From NCBI GenBank assembly GCA_002418985.1, contig DIFE01000166.1:1-62751 (forward strand): a stretch of DNA of 62,751 nucleotides, in the 5' to 3' direction. Made by a program: the position numbers and the translations under genes. The notes below the pieces were generated by a model, which saw only the letters and a program-made list of their open reading frames with translations, had not been told where the DNA came from and did not search any database. The number at the start of each line of letters is the position of its first letter. Position 1 is the first letter of the stretch. Of this stretch, positions 50,042 through 58,955 are shown piece by piece. The stretch is from Deltaproteobacteria bacterium UBA5756. Lineage in GTDB: Bacteria > Desulfobacterota > Syntrophorhabdia > Syntrophorhabdales > Syntrophorhabdaceae.

Positions 50042-51553
50042 TCAAATCTTCTTTCCGGCGAACACTTCCACCGCCGAGCGGCCTTCCAGGGGGCATTTGT
50101 TTTCGCAGATGCCGCATCCGTTGCAGAGGTCATCCACGATGTAGGGTCTTTTCAGTGTGACAATCTTGCCCTGATAGTCGATGTCGTTCACGGTCTCGAA
50201 TCGAATTGCCTTGTCAGGGATGGGGCAGTGTTCTTCGCAGACAATGCAGTTGAGTTTTTTTGCATAAGGCAGGCAGATGTTCTTGTCTATGGCGGCCGTT
50301 CCGATGACCTGCTTTTTCTTTTCCTCGACGGGAAGCCTGGGTATAGCGCCGGTGGGACAGACCTGACCGCAGAGAGTACAGTTATATTCACAATAGCCCA
50401 GCCTGGGGATGACGACGGGCATGAACATTCCCGTAATGCCCGCTCGTGTAAGATCCGGATAGAGGGCGCTGCGAAGGCAGACCTTCATGCACTCCCCGCA
50501 CCGCACGCATTTCCTCAGGAAATCCCCTTCGTTTGCCACTCCCGGCGGGCGAAGGAGGCGATGGTCCCTTTCCGGATTCCGGAAAGGGAATGTCTTTGAA
50601 AGGAAGAAACCCGCCACGACGCTGCCGAGAAGTATCCTTTTCGACATAACGGGCTGTTCTTGCGACCGCGTCGCCGGTAGAAAACCCTTTTTCCCTTTGA
50701 ATGGAAATCCTACCCTTTCAAGGCGGCACTTTGCCCTGCACTGCATGCAGCGGATGCAGCCCTCAGCCTGAAGTACTTCCTCATCAAAGGCTGTCGCGCA
50801 ATGTTGGCGGCACTCGCCGCAATCCTTGCAGATCCTTCCCGGGATTCTCCGGAAGAGTGAAAAACGCCCGAAAAGGCCGAGGAGCGTGCCTAGAGGGCAG
50901 AGATTCCTGCACCAGTTCCTCTTTTCAAACCTTTCGAGGACGAAAACGAAGAGGAAGATGGCCAGGGATAGAAAGGCCAGCGGATAGAAGGTTTCCCGAA
51001 AAGGCAGGATATAGTCACGCAGGAAATCATAGATAAACGCCACGTGGTCCCGCCCTTCCCCTGCCACACCATACAAGCCCGACCACCCGGCCCGGGTGCT
51101 GTGACCCAGAAGCGGGTAAAAGAAAAAAGTGAGCGCCCTGATGAGGATGGCTATAGGGTCGAAGATACCTGACACGTTTACGGAGAAGACTGCCATGACG
51201 AGTAGCGTAAGAAGGAGATAATATTTGAAAGAGCCTCTCAAAAAACGGATAGGGGCCGTCTTCGGTATCCACCCTGTCACGAGGTCGATCAAAGTCCCCA
51301 GGGGGCATATCCAGCCGCAGAAGAACCTTCCCAGGACCAGCGTGAAGGCAGTCATGAGAAGGGCCGGCAGGAGAAGCAGGGTAAAACCCTTTACCGCGAA
51401 AACGTAACTTGCCAGGACGAGAGGGTTGGCCCTGAAGAAACTATTGACGGCCACGGTGATCTCGTCCTTCCCTCTGTAGTCGGTGATGACGAAAAGGAAG
51501 AGAAAGAGAGCGAGAAAGAACAACTGGGAGATGCGGGCAGACGTAATCCTCAT
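50042..51553 (-). CDS. membrane polyferredoxin (NapH/MauN-like, multiple 4Fe-4S)
   Basis: 503-aa membrane electron-transfer protein. The N-terminal half has about five membrane segments and two Fer4-type cysteine loops near the membrane (FFCGWICPLGTLIDLV; NWCRNLCPLGTLLGLF), as in NapH, NosR and CcoG-type proteins. Further clusters follow: CKDCGECRQHC, CIRCMQCRAKC, CVRCGECMKVC, CTLCGQVCPTGAI, CIVCEEHCP and CNGCGICENKCPLEG. Between the halves is a short twin-hydrophobic segment after SKRILLGSVVAGFFLS. It could pass electrons across the membrane to periplasmic or cytoplasmic acceptors. It lies 290 bases downstream of a Tat-exported DUF362 protein on the same strand; the two families often occur together. 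Confidence 0.85.
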   Translation of the reverse strand: MRITSARISQLFFLALFLFLFVITDYRGKDEITVAVNSFFRANPLVLASYVFAVKGFTLLLLPALLMTAFTLVLGRFFCGWICPLGTLIDLVTGWIPKTAPIRFLRGSFKYYLLLTLLVMAVFSVNVSGIFDPIAILIRALTFFFYPLLGHSTRAGWSGLYGVAGEGRDHVAFIYDFLRDYILPFRETFYPLAFLSLAIFLFVFVLERFEKRNWCRNLCPLGTLLGLFGRFSLFRRIPGRICKDCGECRQHCATAFDEEVLQAEGCIRCMQCRAKCRLERVGFPFKGKKGFLPATRSQEQPVMSKRILLGSVVAGFFLSKTFPFRNPERDHRLLRPPGVANEGDFLRKCVRCGECMKVCLRSALYPDLTRAGITGMFMPVVIPRLGYCEYNCTLCGQVCPTGAIPRLPVEEKKKQVIGTAAIDKNICLPYAKKLNCIVCEEHCPIPDKAIRFETVNDIDYQGKIVTLKRPYIVDDLCNGCGICENKCPLEGRSAVEVFAGKKI

Positions 51554-51843
51554 CGGCTGGTTTCCATCAAACCATGATAACCGATGACCCGATTACCATA
51601 GTAAGATATATCGATTGCCAAATGCCCAAACCAATGTATCATATGCAATATCCGCATTAAAAAGTACAGCCGATTCAATGATTTAAAGGCCGACCATTAT
51701 GTCATCAAATAGTCGGTCACGCGTTTTACTGGTAATTATTACCCTATGAAAAGAACTTTCACGTTTCGAGCCTCTTCGAACTTCATTCCCGGTCTGTCCC
51801 ACTTTTGCCCGAAACCCGAAACCGCAAACCTTGAACCGCTTTT
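51554..51843. other. gap between DUF362 and polyferredoxin genes
   Basis: 290 bases, more AT-rich than its flanks around 51580-51700 and without a gene I can support. Near 51808-51843 there is a degenerate CCGAAACC-type low-complexity stretch. No clear promoter or terminator was found by eye. Confidence 0.3.
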
Positions 51844-52725
51844 TCAGACCTTTACTATCTTTATCTTATTCAGGTTCATTTCCCCCATGCCTCGCTTGTA
51901 CGCGGTGACCGTAGTGGAGACGTCCTCCGGCTTCATCCCGAAGAGGGTTGTCGTGTATGCGTCGATAGCGACGATCTCCCGGGATGCGATTACCTTGTTG
52001 AGCACCTTCACGTCCTTGAGGTTTCCGCCCTGCGGGCCATGGGCCGTGAGGATCCGCGTGGCGTCGACAATGACAAGATGGCTTTTGACCGCGCCGCTGA
52101 TATCACACAGGGCGTCTTCAATGCTGCGGTGGATGTATCCCCGGTTGTCACCCATGATGCCCATCATGTTCTTGAGACCCATCGTGAGCCCCGTCAACCC
52201 GTGATGTTTGGCGATGGGGACATTGATGAAGACATCGGCTGCGAGGGCATCATCGTAGAGGGACCATTCCTTCAGAAAACGCCCGTTGATGGCGGTCTTT
52301 TTGAAACGGTCGTTCTCGACGATCCTGACGTCGACGTTTTTCATGCCTTTCAATATCGCCTGGATGCCGCTGTTCTCGTAACAGCGGCGCGGGTCATTGC
52401 AGGTATTGTCGAAGACTTTGACCCTCCTGGCCCCGGCGGCAAGAACCTCTTCGACGATGGTTTTCACAACGACGGGATGGGTATTCGCCGCATATTCCGG
52501 TTTTCTGTCCCAACCCATGTTCGGCTTGACTACTACGGTGTTGCCCGGTTTCACGAATGTCTTCATCCCGCCCATGGCGCCTATCACTTTCCGGGTGATG
52601 GCGGCGTAATCCATCCCTTCGGCAACGGCGACCGTCGGGCCCTGGGTTTGGGCAAAGACGCGGGCAGGCAACTGGCTCGCGACGAGGGATGATAACGTGA
52701 TCTTTAAAAAATCTCTGCGTCTCAC
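51844..52725 (-). CDS. Tat-exported DUF362 domain protein
   Basis: 293-aa DUF362 protein. The N-terminus MRRRDFLKITLSSLVASQLP has the twin-arginine RRRDFLK motif, hydrophobic stretch and an A-type cleavage site near ARVFA. The body has GNTVVVKPNMGWDR, VFINVPIAKHHGLTGLTMG, NMMGIMGDNRG and SHLVIVDATRI, typical for the family. Others of this family carry a C-terminal 4Fe-4S ferredoxin, which is missing here. Tat export implies folding or cofactor loading in the cytoplasm. The start GTG at 52725 uses AAGGAAAAACC, 9 bases after the sufB stop, so it is probably the third gene of a sufC-sufB-DUF362 operon. Function unknown; Fe-S or redox work is inferred from context. Confidence 0.85.
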   Translation of the reverse strand: MRRRDFLKITLSSLVASQLPARVFAQTQGPTVAVAEGMDYAAITRKVIGAMGGMKTFVKPGNTVVVKPNMGWDRKPEYAANTHPVVVKTIVEEVLAAGARRVKVFDNTCNDPRRCYENSGIQAILKGMKNVDVRIVENDRFKKTAINGRFLKEWSLYDDALAADVFINVPIAKHHGLTGLTMGLKNMMGIMGDNRGYIHRSIEDALCDISGAVKSHLVIVDATRILTAHGPQGGNLKDVKVLNKVIASREIVAIDAYTTTLFGMKPEDVSTTVTAYKRGMGEMNLNKIKIVKV

Positions 52726-52734
52726 GGTTTTTCC

Positions 52735-53961
52735 TTACATGGTGTCTCTGTTGCTCGTATCGATGGTACGGTCTATCTCCTCCTTCAAAAGGCCGGGAAG
52801 TCCCTTTATATCCACGTTGAGAAAGCCGCGGACGATGGTGGAGGTCGCCTGTTCCTGGCTTATACCCCTCGACATAAGGTAGTTGATCTCTTCCTCCGCC
52901 AGTTTTCCAACGGCGGCCTCATGGGACATATCGACCCCTTCGACATGACCTTCGAGCTGCGGAATGGAATCGATGATCCCGCCGCCGATAAGGAGCCCCT
53001 TGCACTCCAGGTGAGCTTTGATGTCAGGGGCCTCGCCGATAAGGTGGCCCCGGTTGATGATATGCGCGCCGTTGCTGATGGACCGCTGCACGATCTCCGC
53101 GCGGCAGCCGCTGTTCTTTAGAAATATCCTTCCGCCGATGTCGAGATACGACCCGGGGGTCCCCACAATGACGCTGTAGAACATTGCCGTGGCATCATTC
53201 CCCACGAGATGCGTCGTGGGGTACATCTGGATGGACCTGACGGGTTTCATACAAATGTAATTATTGATGAAAACACCGCCTTCTTCCACACGCGCCACGG
53301 AACGGGGACGTACGCTCATTTCTTCTGCCCAGTTATGGATCATGGTGAAACTGAGTTTGGCGCCCTTCTTCACGAAAAATTCCGAAATACCGACATGTAC
53401 GCCGCGCCTCATATGAGGGGACGTGGCACATCCGGTGATTATATGGAGTTCCGACCCTTCCTCGGCGATGATGAGGTTATGGACGTTTTGCTGAAGGTTC
53501 TCCTTGTCGAGGTAGAGACACGCCTGGATGGGATAGATGCTCTTGCTTCCGGGCAGGGCCCTTATAACGTATCCGTCGTGGAGCTCGAGGAAAGCTGAAG
53601 CGGTATATTTGTCCTGATCCACAGGGACGAGTTGCCAGAAATACTCTTTGACCCAGTCGTGCTTTTTCAAAGCCTCCGTCACCGGCATGACCTCGATGCC
53701 TTCCTCGTCGCTATGACAATGGATGACGGCGGTGTCCTTCTGAAAATATGTTCCACCCCTTCCTTTGTCGGTCACATCGAGTCCCGACATGATGAGGCGT
53801 TTCTGTTCGTCTTCGGGAAGGGCACAGATCTCTTCTTCGGCGAGGTATTTATGGGGAACAAAAGTCCTGTCAAAGGAGTCAAGGTCAATATCGTCGCCGA
53901 AGGTCGCTTTCTTGTCGAGGGCTCGGCGGGCCTTTTCTTCAAGCTCCGTTACAGTGTACAT
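52735..53961 (-). CDS. sufB: Fe-S cluster scaffold protein SufB-like
   Basis: 408-aa SufB/SufD-family beta-helix protein. It scaffolds nascent Fe-S clusters with the SufC ATPase. Family marks: PVTEALKKHDWVKEYFW, HIITGCATSPHMRRGVHVGI, ISEFFVKKGAKLSFTMIHNW, GNDATAMFYSVIVGTPGSYL, and RGHLIGEAPDIKAHLECKG in the end part followed by HEAAVGKLAEEEINYLMSRG. The last block, with Glu and His, is common to SufB and SufD. Only one such protein and one SufC are present, the minimal SufBC arrangement of anaerobes and archaea. The start at MYTVTEL overlaps the sufC end by 13 bases and has GAGGAG upstream; the longer reading is inside sufC. Confidence 0.9.
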   Translation of the reverse strand: MYTVTELEEKARRALDKKATFGDDIDLDSFDRTFVPHKYLAEEEICALPEDEQKRLIMSGLDVTDKGRGGTYFQKDTAVIHCHSDEEGIEVMPVTEALKKHDWVKEYFWQLVPVDQDKYTASAFLELHDGYVIRALPGSKSIYPIQACLYLDKENLQQNVHNLIIAEEGSELHIITGCATSPHMRRGVHVGISEFFVKKGAKLSFTMIHNWAEEMSVRPRSVARVEEGGVFINNYICMKPVRSIQMYPTTHLVGNDATAMFYSVIVGTPGSYLDIGGRIFLKNSGCRAEIVQRSISNGAHIINRGHLIGEAPDIKAHLECKGLLIGGGIIDSIPQLEGHVEGVDMSHEAAVGKLAEEEINYLMSRGISQEQATSTIVRGFLNVDIKGLPGLLKEEIDRTIDTSNRDTM

Positions 53962-54707
53962 TTCACACACTCCTCGTAACCCAGCTGACCTATACACTGA
54001 AAGATCTCCCGGGGATTGCCTGCGCATGCGAGTACACCGTTAAAAAGCACCTGACCCTTGTCGGCCGGTACGTAATCAAGGATATACCCGGTGTGGGTGA
54101 TGATGAGCCCCATCTTGGTCCTCTCCTTCCATTGCTGGGCGACAGGTTTTGTGTTCCCAGCCCTGGGGGATTCCTTTTCAAGTATCTGGGCTATCGTCGT
54201 GCCGATAAGGGCCATATTCTCAATGTCTACCCCGGATTCAGGCTCGTCGAAGAGCATGAGATCGGGGTTCTGGGCCTTGAGCTGGAGCAGTTCGGAGCGT
54301 TTGATCTCGCCCCCGGAGAAACCGGCATTGACATCTCTGTCGAGGAAATCCTCAAAGTTGAGAGACCGTGCCATTTCCCCCGCGTCAATCGTTCTTTTTG
54401 CACAGATATCGAGCATCTGCCTCGTCTTCAGGCCGTTTATCGTGGGCGGGCGCTGGTAGGACATGCCTATGCCGAGGGCTGCGCGTTCATCGATGGGGGC
54501 ATGGGTGATGTCCGTCCCTCCAAAGGTGATCCTTCCTTTCTTGACAACATACTGAGGGTAACCCATGATCGTCATGAGAAGGGACGTCTTACCGGACCCG
54601 TTGGGACCGAAGAGTATATGAGTCTCCCCCGGCCTGATCTGAAGATCGATGTCTTTGAGAAGGGTCCTGCCTGCCAGTTCTACCTGGAGATCTTCAATGA
54701 TTAACAT
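53949..54707 (-). CDS. sufC: Fe-S assembly ATPase SufC
   Basis: 252-aa ABC-type ATPase of the Suf system. Walker A FGPNGSGKTSLL, signature FSGGEIKRSELLQ, Walker B LMLFDEPESGVD, and H-loop LIITHTGYIL. It powers cluster assembly on SufB. An unusual stretch is EKESPRAGNTKPVAQQWKER between Walker B and H-loop; the family normally has a shorter link there, as seen in some archaeal and delta-type SufC proteins. It starts at ATG behind AGGAGTAGGTC. First gene of the operon, with sufB overlapping. No IscR-type regulator gene or site is in the window. Confidence 0.95.
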   Translation of the reverse strand: MLIIEDLQVELAGRTLLKDIDLQIRPGETHILFGPNGSGKTSLLMTIMGYPQYVVKKGRITFGGTDITHAPIDERAALGIGMSYQRPPTINGLKTRQMLDICAKRTIDAGEMARSLNFEDFLDRDVNAGFSGGEIKRSELLQLKAQNPDLMLFDEPESGVDIENMALIGTTIAQILEKESPRAGNTKPVAQQWKERTKMGLIITHTGYILDYVPADKGQVLFNGVLACAGNPREIFQCIGQLGYEECVKCTL

Positions 54708-54742
54708 GACCTACTCCTTTTAAGGGCTCTAAAATCTTACTC

Positions 54743-54770
54743 AATCTAATTATTCTATTCTGTTTGTCAA
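54743..54770 (-). promoter_or_regulatory. candidate suf promoter
   Basis: Minus-strand TTGACA, 16 bases, TAGATT, about 35 bases upstream of the sufC ATG. The region is AT-rich. The divergent oxidoreductase gene starts 22 bases away on the other side of the -35. Confidence 0.5.
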
Positions 54771-54792
54771 TGGTCGAGGCTATACTTTTCCT

Positions 54793-55491
54793 ATGGACAT
54801 GTTCAAGGAAATGGACAGACGGGATGTTATGCGTTTTATCTATGTCCTCGGTGTCTCCTTTCTTATCCCGCATTCAGCGGACCCTAAAGAGATCGAAAAG
54901 CTTCTCGATAATGAGGACCGCGAAGGGTTTTACATCCGGTTCATCAAACCCACAACACCCGTTGACCCGAATACGTGGTCTCTCAAAGTGGGCGGCCTGT
55001 GCGGGGAGCCGCAAAACTTCAGTCTGGCTGCCATCAGGAGATTTCCGAAAGAGACCCAGGTATCGCGTATGAAGTGCGTCGAGTCCTGGTCCAGCAAGGC
55101 AAAATGGGCGGGATTCAGGCCAAAGGCCCTCTTCGATGTGGTCCGGCCCCTGGCAAAGGCCAGGCACCTCTTCTTCTATTCAGCGGACGATTATTACGAG
55201 TATATTTCATTGGAGGAGCTTCTCAAACCCCGCGTTCTTTTTGCCTACGATATGAATGACGGTCCGCTTCCTGCCGACTACGGCGGTCCGCTGCGTCTCC
55301 TGATGCCGTCGAAGTATGGTTATAAGAGCGTCAAGACGATCCTGAGACTCGAATTCCTCGAGGCCGGGGGCACGGGATACTGGTCAAAATACGGCTATTC
55401 CATGGATGCCACGATAGAGCCCGGAACGGACCATGCCCTGGATCTTAAGGATTATAAACAGATTAGAAAGCCAGGGGAAACGGACTACTGA
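54793..55491 (+). CDS. molybdopterin-dependent sulfite-oxidase-fold protein
   Basis: 232-aa protein with the oxidoreductase molybdopterin-binding (YedY/sulfite oxidase) domain. Visible motifs: FIRFIKPTTPVDPNTWSLKV shape of the N-strand (cited as TPVDPNTWSLKVGG), the Mo-ligand Cys in RMKCVESWSSKAKW, SADDYYEYISLEELLKP, LLAFAYDMNDGPLPADYGGP core cited as YDMNDGPLPADYGGP, and VKTILRLEFLE. It would bind Mo-molybdopterin via the cysteine and reduce or oxidise a small oxo-substrate. It is short for YedY (about 330 aa) and lacks a twin-arginine signal; an N-terminal hydrophobic FIYVLGVSFLIPH follows basic residues, so it may be membrane tethered. Divergent from the suf operon. Confidence 0.75.
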   Translation: MDMFKEMDRRDVMRFIYVLGVSFLIPHSADPKEIEKLLDNEDREGFYIRFIKPTTPVDPNTWSLKVGGLCGEPQNFSLAAIRRFPKETQVSRMKCVESWSSKAKWAGFRPKALFDVVRPLAKARHLFFYSADDYYEYISLEELLKPRVLFAYDMNDGPLPADYGGPLRLLMPSKYGYKSVKTILRLEFLEAGGTGYWSKYGYSMDATIEPGTDHALDLKDYKQIRKPGETDY

Positions 55492-55568
55492 AAAGATCCC
55501 GTGAATCGTTTGAACCTGAAATGACCGTCGCAACCGCTTGAGCCACGTGAATTTTAGAAAAAGACGTC

Positions 55569-55588
55569 ATCCCGGCGGAGGCCGGGAT
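55569..55588. repeat. REP-like short palindrome
   Basis: ATCCCGGC-GGAG-GCCGGGAT within GTCATCCCGGC...GGGATCCAG. It resembles the widespread GTCATTCCCGCGAAAGCGGGAATCCAG-type palindromic repeat. It sits alone in the 235-base gap between the molybdopterin protein and the methyltransferase. Confidence 0.6.
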
Positions 55589-55726
55589 CCAGGAGATACG
55601 TCGGGATAGAAGAAACTCGGATCTACGAGCTTGCCGTCTAGATCTGATCGGCTGGAAGATCTTGCAGCTTCATGGATTCACGCTCGCCTTTGGGTAGATC
55701 TCGAATGTCCATTTCAGGGAGAAACA

Positions 55727-56395
55727 ATGAGTGATGGCGGGAACAGGGAAAGGTTCGACGGGCAGATGCAGCATTGGGAAGGGTACCTGTCCTCAACACC
55801 TGATATGTTCGGCGAAGCGCCCAGTGAATCGGCCCGTTTTGCCCTTGATGTTTTTCGTGATGACGGCGCGAGAGACCTTCTGGAGTTGGGCGGGGGACAG
55901 GGGAGGGACACCTTCCTTTTTGCCGGCGCCGGCATGAACGTCCATGTTCTCGATTACTCGGAAAGCGCCGTCGCGACTATCAGTGAAAAAGCCCGGAAAC
56001 GAGGACTGTCGGGAGGGGTTACCACGCGGCTTTTTGACCTGAGAAGGCCTGTCCCCTATCCCGACGGTTCCTTCGACGCCTGCTATGCCCACATGCTCTT
56101 GTGCATGGCCCTGATTGAGGAGGAGATAGCGTCTTTGTGCCGCGAGGTCCATCGGGTGCTGCGGCCCGGAGGGATATTTATCTACACAGTCCGCAACACC
56201 GAAGACCCCCATTACGGGCAGGGAACCTATTTAGGAGAGGGTATTTATGAGACAAAAGGCGGTTTCATCGTCCATTTTTTCGACAGGGAAAAGGTAGAAA
56301 GACTGGCCGAGGGTTTTGAGATCGTCGGAATAGACCGGTGCGAAGAAACAAGACTGCCGAAGAGGCTATTCAGAGTAATATTGAAGAAAAGATAA
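55727..56395 (+). CDS. class I SAM-dependent methyltransferase
   Basis: 222-aa Methyltransf_11-like protein. SAM-binding motif I LLELGGGQGRDTFLFAG, motif II-type VHVLDYSESAVATI, CYAHMLLCMALIEEEI, HRVLRPGGIFIYTV. The N-terminal NRERFDGQMQHWEGYLSS is typical of small free-standing methyltransferases. The start is ATG (MSDGGN) behind AGGGAGAAACA; the longer ORF contains upstream repeat-derived sequence and is rejected. No neighbour hints at the substrate. It converges with the DUF763 gene, 24 bases apart. Confidence 0.8.
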   Translation: MSDGGNRERFDGQMQHWEGYLSSTPDMFGEAPSESARFALDVFRDDGARDLLELGGGQGRDTFLFAGAGMNVHVLDYSESAVATISEKARKRGLSGGVTTRLFDLRRPVPYPDGSFDACYAHMLLCMALIEEEIASLCREVHRVLRPGGIFIYTVRNTEDPHYGQGTYLGEGIYETKGGFIVHFFDREKVERLAEGFEIVGIDRCEETRLPKRLFRVILKKR

Positions 56396-56419
56396 AGACA
56401 GTTTCGCGTTTCGCTTCTT

Positions 56420-57481
56420 TTAGATTTTTGCCATTCTTCTGAAGGCGTCCATCTTGTCGCGGTCGCCCATTTTCGACTTGTCTATGCAGGTTTTGAGGAA
56501 ATCGATGGAATGTTCGTAGGTCGGCCTGTCGACGGGGAAGGGGTATCCGTCCTTTCCGCCGTGGGCGAAGCTGAAGCGGGCCGGATCCTTGAAACTCGGC
56601 GGCGTGTTGTAGACCAGTTCCGACACAAGGGCGAGGGCGCCCATCGTCCTTGGACCGACGCCGCGTATTTCGATGAGGTCCCTAAAAGATTGAGGATGTG
56701 CCTCATGGATTGTTTTAAAGGTCTTTACGAGGCGCCCCGTGTTGACATCACCGGCCGATATGTAATGGCGCTTCGGCATGGAAAGGGCGATGTCGTGCCA
56801 TGTCTCGGTCATCTTGTCGGGTTCTTCCGCGGCAAATTCAACGATCGCGTTTCTTGCGTCCCGGCTCTGACCGGCAACGAAATTAAGGACCTCCTGCGTG
56901 CGGTCGCAGGTGATGCCCGTGTGAGGATCTGACATGATATCGAGATTGTCACGCCAGAGCCATTGGTAGCGCCGGGCATCTTTCTTTTCACCCGACATTC
57001 CCTGCTGGATGATGGCCCAGGAGCCGTCGGGTGTGAAGATGAATGTGTGGTGATAGAGGCTGTAGCCGTCCTGGACGGCGGTGTTGTCTATTTTGGCGCA
57101 AAGCCTGCTCATTGTTATCATATCGGAGACGTCTATGCCCCACTTTTCACCGTAATGCCGGATATCATCGGGCGTTTTTATGGCGCGTTTTGCCTTACCT
57201 CCGCATACGGCCAGCGGCACGTCATCGCCAAGTGTGGTCAGGCCTTCCTTCAGAGCACCGCAGAGCGTCGTTGTCAGGCCGCTCGAATGCCAGTCGAAAC
57301 CGACGACGCACCCCAATGCCTGGAACCAAAGGGGGTCGGCAAGCCGGGTAAGAAGCTCGCGGGTCCCGTACTCCATGACGATGATCTCGGTGAGCGCACC
57401 GCAGAGGCGCTTCATTTTATCAAAAAGCCACGCAGGTGCCCTTCCGGTGTGCAGCGGTAACGATGTAACGGAACGTTTCAT
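56420..57481 (-). CDS. DUF763 domain protein
   Basis: 353-aa DUF763 protein, more typical of archaea and some deep bacteria. Opening LHTGRAPAWLFDKMKRL, central GFDWHSSGLTTTLCGALKEG, HHTFIFTPDGSWAIIQQGM, then a DIMSDPHTGI block and near residue 265 IRGVGPRTMGALALVSEL, which resembles a helix-hairpin-helix. The HhH suggests DNA or RNA binding, and the family is of unknown function. The start ATG has no strong ribosome site. It is alone on its strand, with the polymerase gene 76 bases upstream. The stretch of 57482-57557 has no clear promoter. Confidence 0.8.
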   Translation of the reverse strand: MKRSVTSLPLHTGRAPAWLFDKMKRLCGALTEIIVMEYGTRELLTRLADPLWFQALGCVVGFDWHSSGLTTTLCGALKEGLTTLGDDVPLAVCGGKAKRAIKTPDDIRHYGEKWGIDVSDMITMSRLCAKIDNTAVQDGYSLYHHTFIFTPDGSWAIIQQGMSGEKKDARRYQWLWRDNLDIMSDPHTGITCDRTQEVLNFVAGQSRDARNAIVEFAAEEPDKMTETWHDIALSMPKRHYISAGDVNTGRLVKTFKTIHEAHPQSFRDLIEIRGVGPRTMGALALVSELVYNTPPSFKDPARFSFAHGGKDGYPFPVDRPTYEHSIDFLKTCIDKSKMGDRDKMDAFRRMAKI

Positions 57482-57557
57482 TATATAGAGGGATTAGAGA
57501 CTAGAGATCAGGGATCAGAAAGAACTAACCCCTGTCCAGCACTCTTTCCCACCCCCT

Positions 57558-58952
57558 TCACCTCCGCCGATCGCTTCCCCCATTCCCTGTCTTCTTTCTT
57601 TTTAAAAATCTCCTGGCAAACTTCAGAGCCCCATCTCGGTCCGTTATTTCGCCCGCTATCTGCTTGTCACGAACGGTATCAAGGCACCTGCCGAGAAGCG
57701 GTCCCTCTTCAAAGCCGGCCGCGAGAAGATCGTTGCCCGACAGAAGGCGGGGGAGCGGTTCTTCTTTCGATTCATGCCAGGCCGCCATGATGGCGTCGCA
57801 ATTTTGAACGACCTGCCGCGTGGAAGGATTTTCCTCTCCTCCGGAACTGCCGTACATGTCGCACAGGGTGAGTGCAATGAGCTGCGGTGTGAGATCACCC
57901 ATTTTGTAGATGAGTCTTCTGACGGCCTTTTCCGTGGCGTCAGAAGAACTGATGAGGAAGATGCGCATGTGATTTTCTATGAGGGCGGTTATCCGTTTCA
58001 TCTCCTGCGTGCTGAAACGGAGCCGTTCCATGACGATGACGGCTATTTCCTTCGACAGTCGTTCGTGATGGAAAAAATGGACGAGTCCTCTATCGTGATC
58101 GTAAGAATAGGTATGCGCCTTTCCCAGGTCGTGAAACAGGAGGGCATAACCCACGTCCTTGACCGACAGCGGATCGGATAGATAGCGGGCGGCGCGGGTG
58201 TGCAGAAAAGAAAACCCCTGCATGGTGTGCCCGAAGGTCTCCAGGGAGAATTTCTTTTCCACGTCCATGACGCGAAGGGCCTCAAGTTCCGGAAAAAGCT
58301 CGAAGGCAAGCCCCGTTTTCGTCAGGATGTCCATGCCTCGATCGACGCCGTCTGAAAGCATGATGAGGTCCAGTTCGTACTTGACCCTCTCCGGCGCCGT
58401 TATTTTGATGAGCGCCCTCGACGATGTCATGGCCTCGATCAACTCCGGATCGAGGACAAATCCCTCGAGAGCGGTGAAATGCCGGACTGCCTTGAGCATC
58501 CGCAGCGGGTCGCTTACGATGGTGTCACGGTGGGGATACCGGATGAGCCGTCGTTCGATGTCCTCGAGGCCGCCAAGGGGATCGATGATTGAGCCCCGTC
58601 GTACATCAAAGGCGATGGCGTTCATTGTAAAATCCCTTCTGGCGAGGTCTCTTTGGATGGTCCCTTCCAGGATGGTGACGTCAAGGACCGTTTCTTCCGT
58701 GACGATCCGGTGTGTCTGGATGGGTTTTTTACCGAGAAGGAATGACCGCCTGCCGAGAAACTGCTCAAGACGCCTCAAGTCATCGGCATCGGACAGGGCA
58801 AGATCGTAATCCCGCGGCTGTCCGCCAAGGGCGAGTTCCCGTATCGCTCCTCCCACGAGAAAAACCTCTCCCGTGAAGGGAAAAACAGCCAGTCTGTTTA
58901 AGATGTCGCCGCCGCTGATTAACCGGGCGAGGGCCTGACGAGAAATCCCCAA
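57558..58952 (-). CDS. CCA-adding enzyme / poly(A) polymerase family protein with HD domain
   Basis: 464-aa class II nucleotidyltransferase. N-domain: FLVGGAIRELALGGQPRDYDLAL (cited as LVGGAIREL and PRDYDLAL, the metal DxD), RRDFTMNAIAFD, DPLRMLKAVRH. A C-terminal HD phosphohydrolase-like domain is present: LLFHDLGKAHTY, HERLSKEIA, ENHMRIF. It may be a tRNA CCA-adding/repair enzyme or poly(A) polymerase; these cannot be distinguished by eye. Since both tRNAs here encode CCA, repair is more likely than addition. It follows the helical protein gene by 3 bases, so the two are probably co-transcribed. The start is taken at 58952 (MGISRQA). Confidence 0.85.
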   Translation of the reverse strand: MGISRQALARLISGGDILNRLAVFPFTGEVFLVGGAIRELALGGQPRDYDLALSDADDLRRLEQFLGRRSFLLGKKPIQTHRIVTEETVLDVTILEGTIQRDLARRDFTMNAIAFDVRRGSIIDPLGGLEDIERRLIRYPHRDTIVSDPLRMLKAVRHFTALEGFVLDPELIEAMTSSRALIKITAPERVKYELDLIMLSDGVDRGMDILTKTGLAFELFPELEALRVMDVEKKFSLETFGHTMQGFSFLHTRAARYLSDPLSVKDVGYALLFHDLGKAHTYSYDHDRGLVHFFHHERLSKEIAVIVMERLRFSTQEMKRITALIENHMRIFLISSSDATEKAVRRLIYKMGDLTPQLIALTLCDMYGSSGGEENPSTRQVVQNCDAIMAAWHESKEEPLPRLLSGNDLLAAGFEEGPLLGRCLDTVRDKQIAGEITDRDGALKFARRFLKRKKTGNGGSDRRR

Positions 58953-58955
58953 CCA

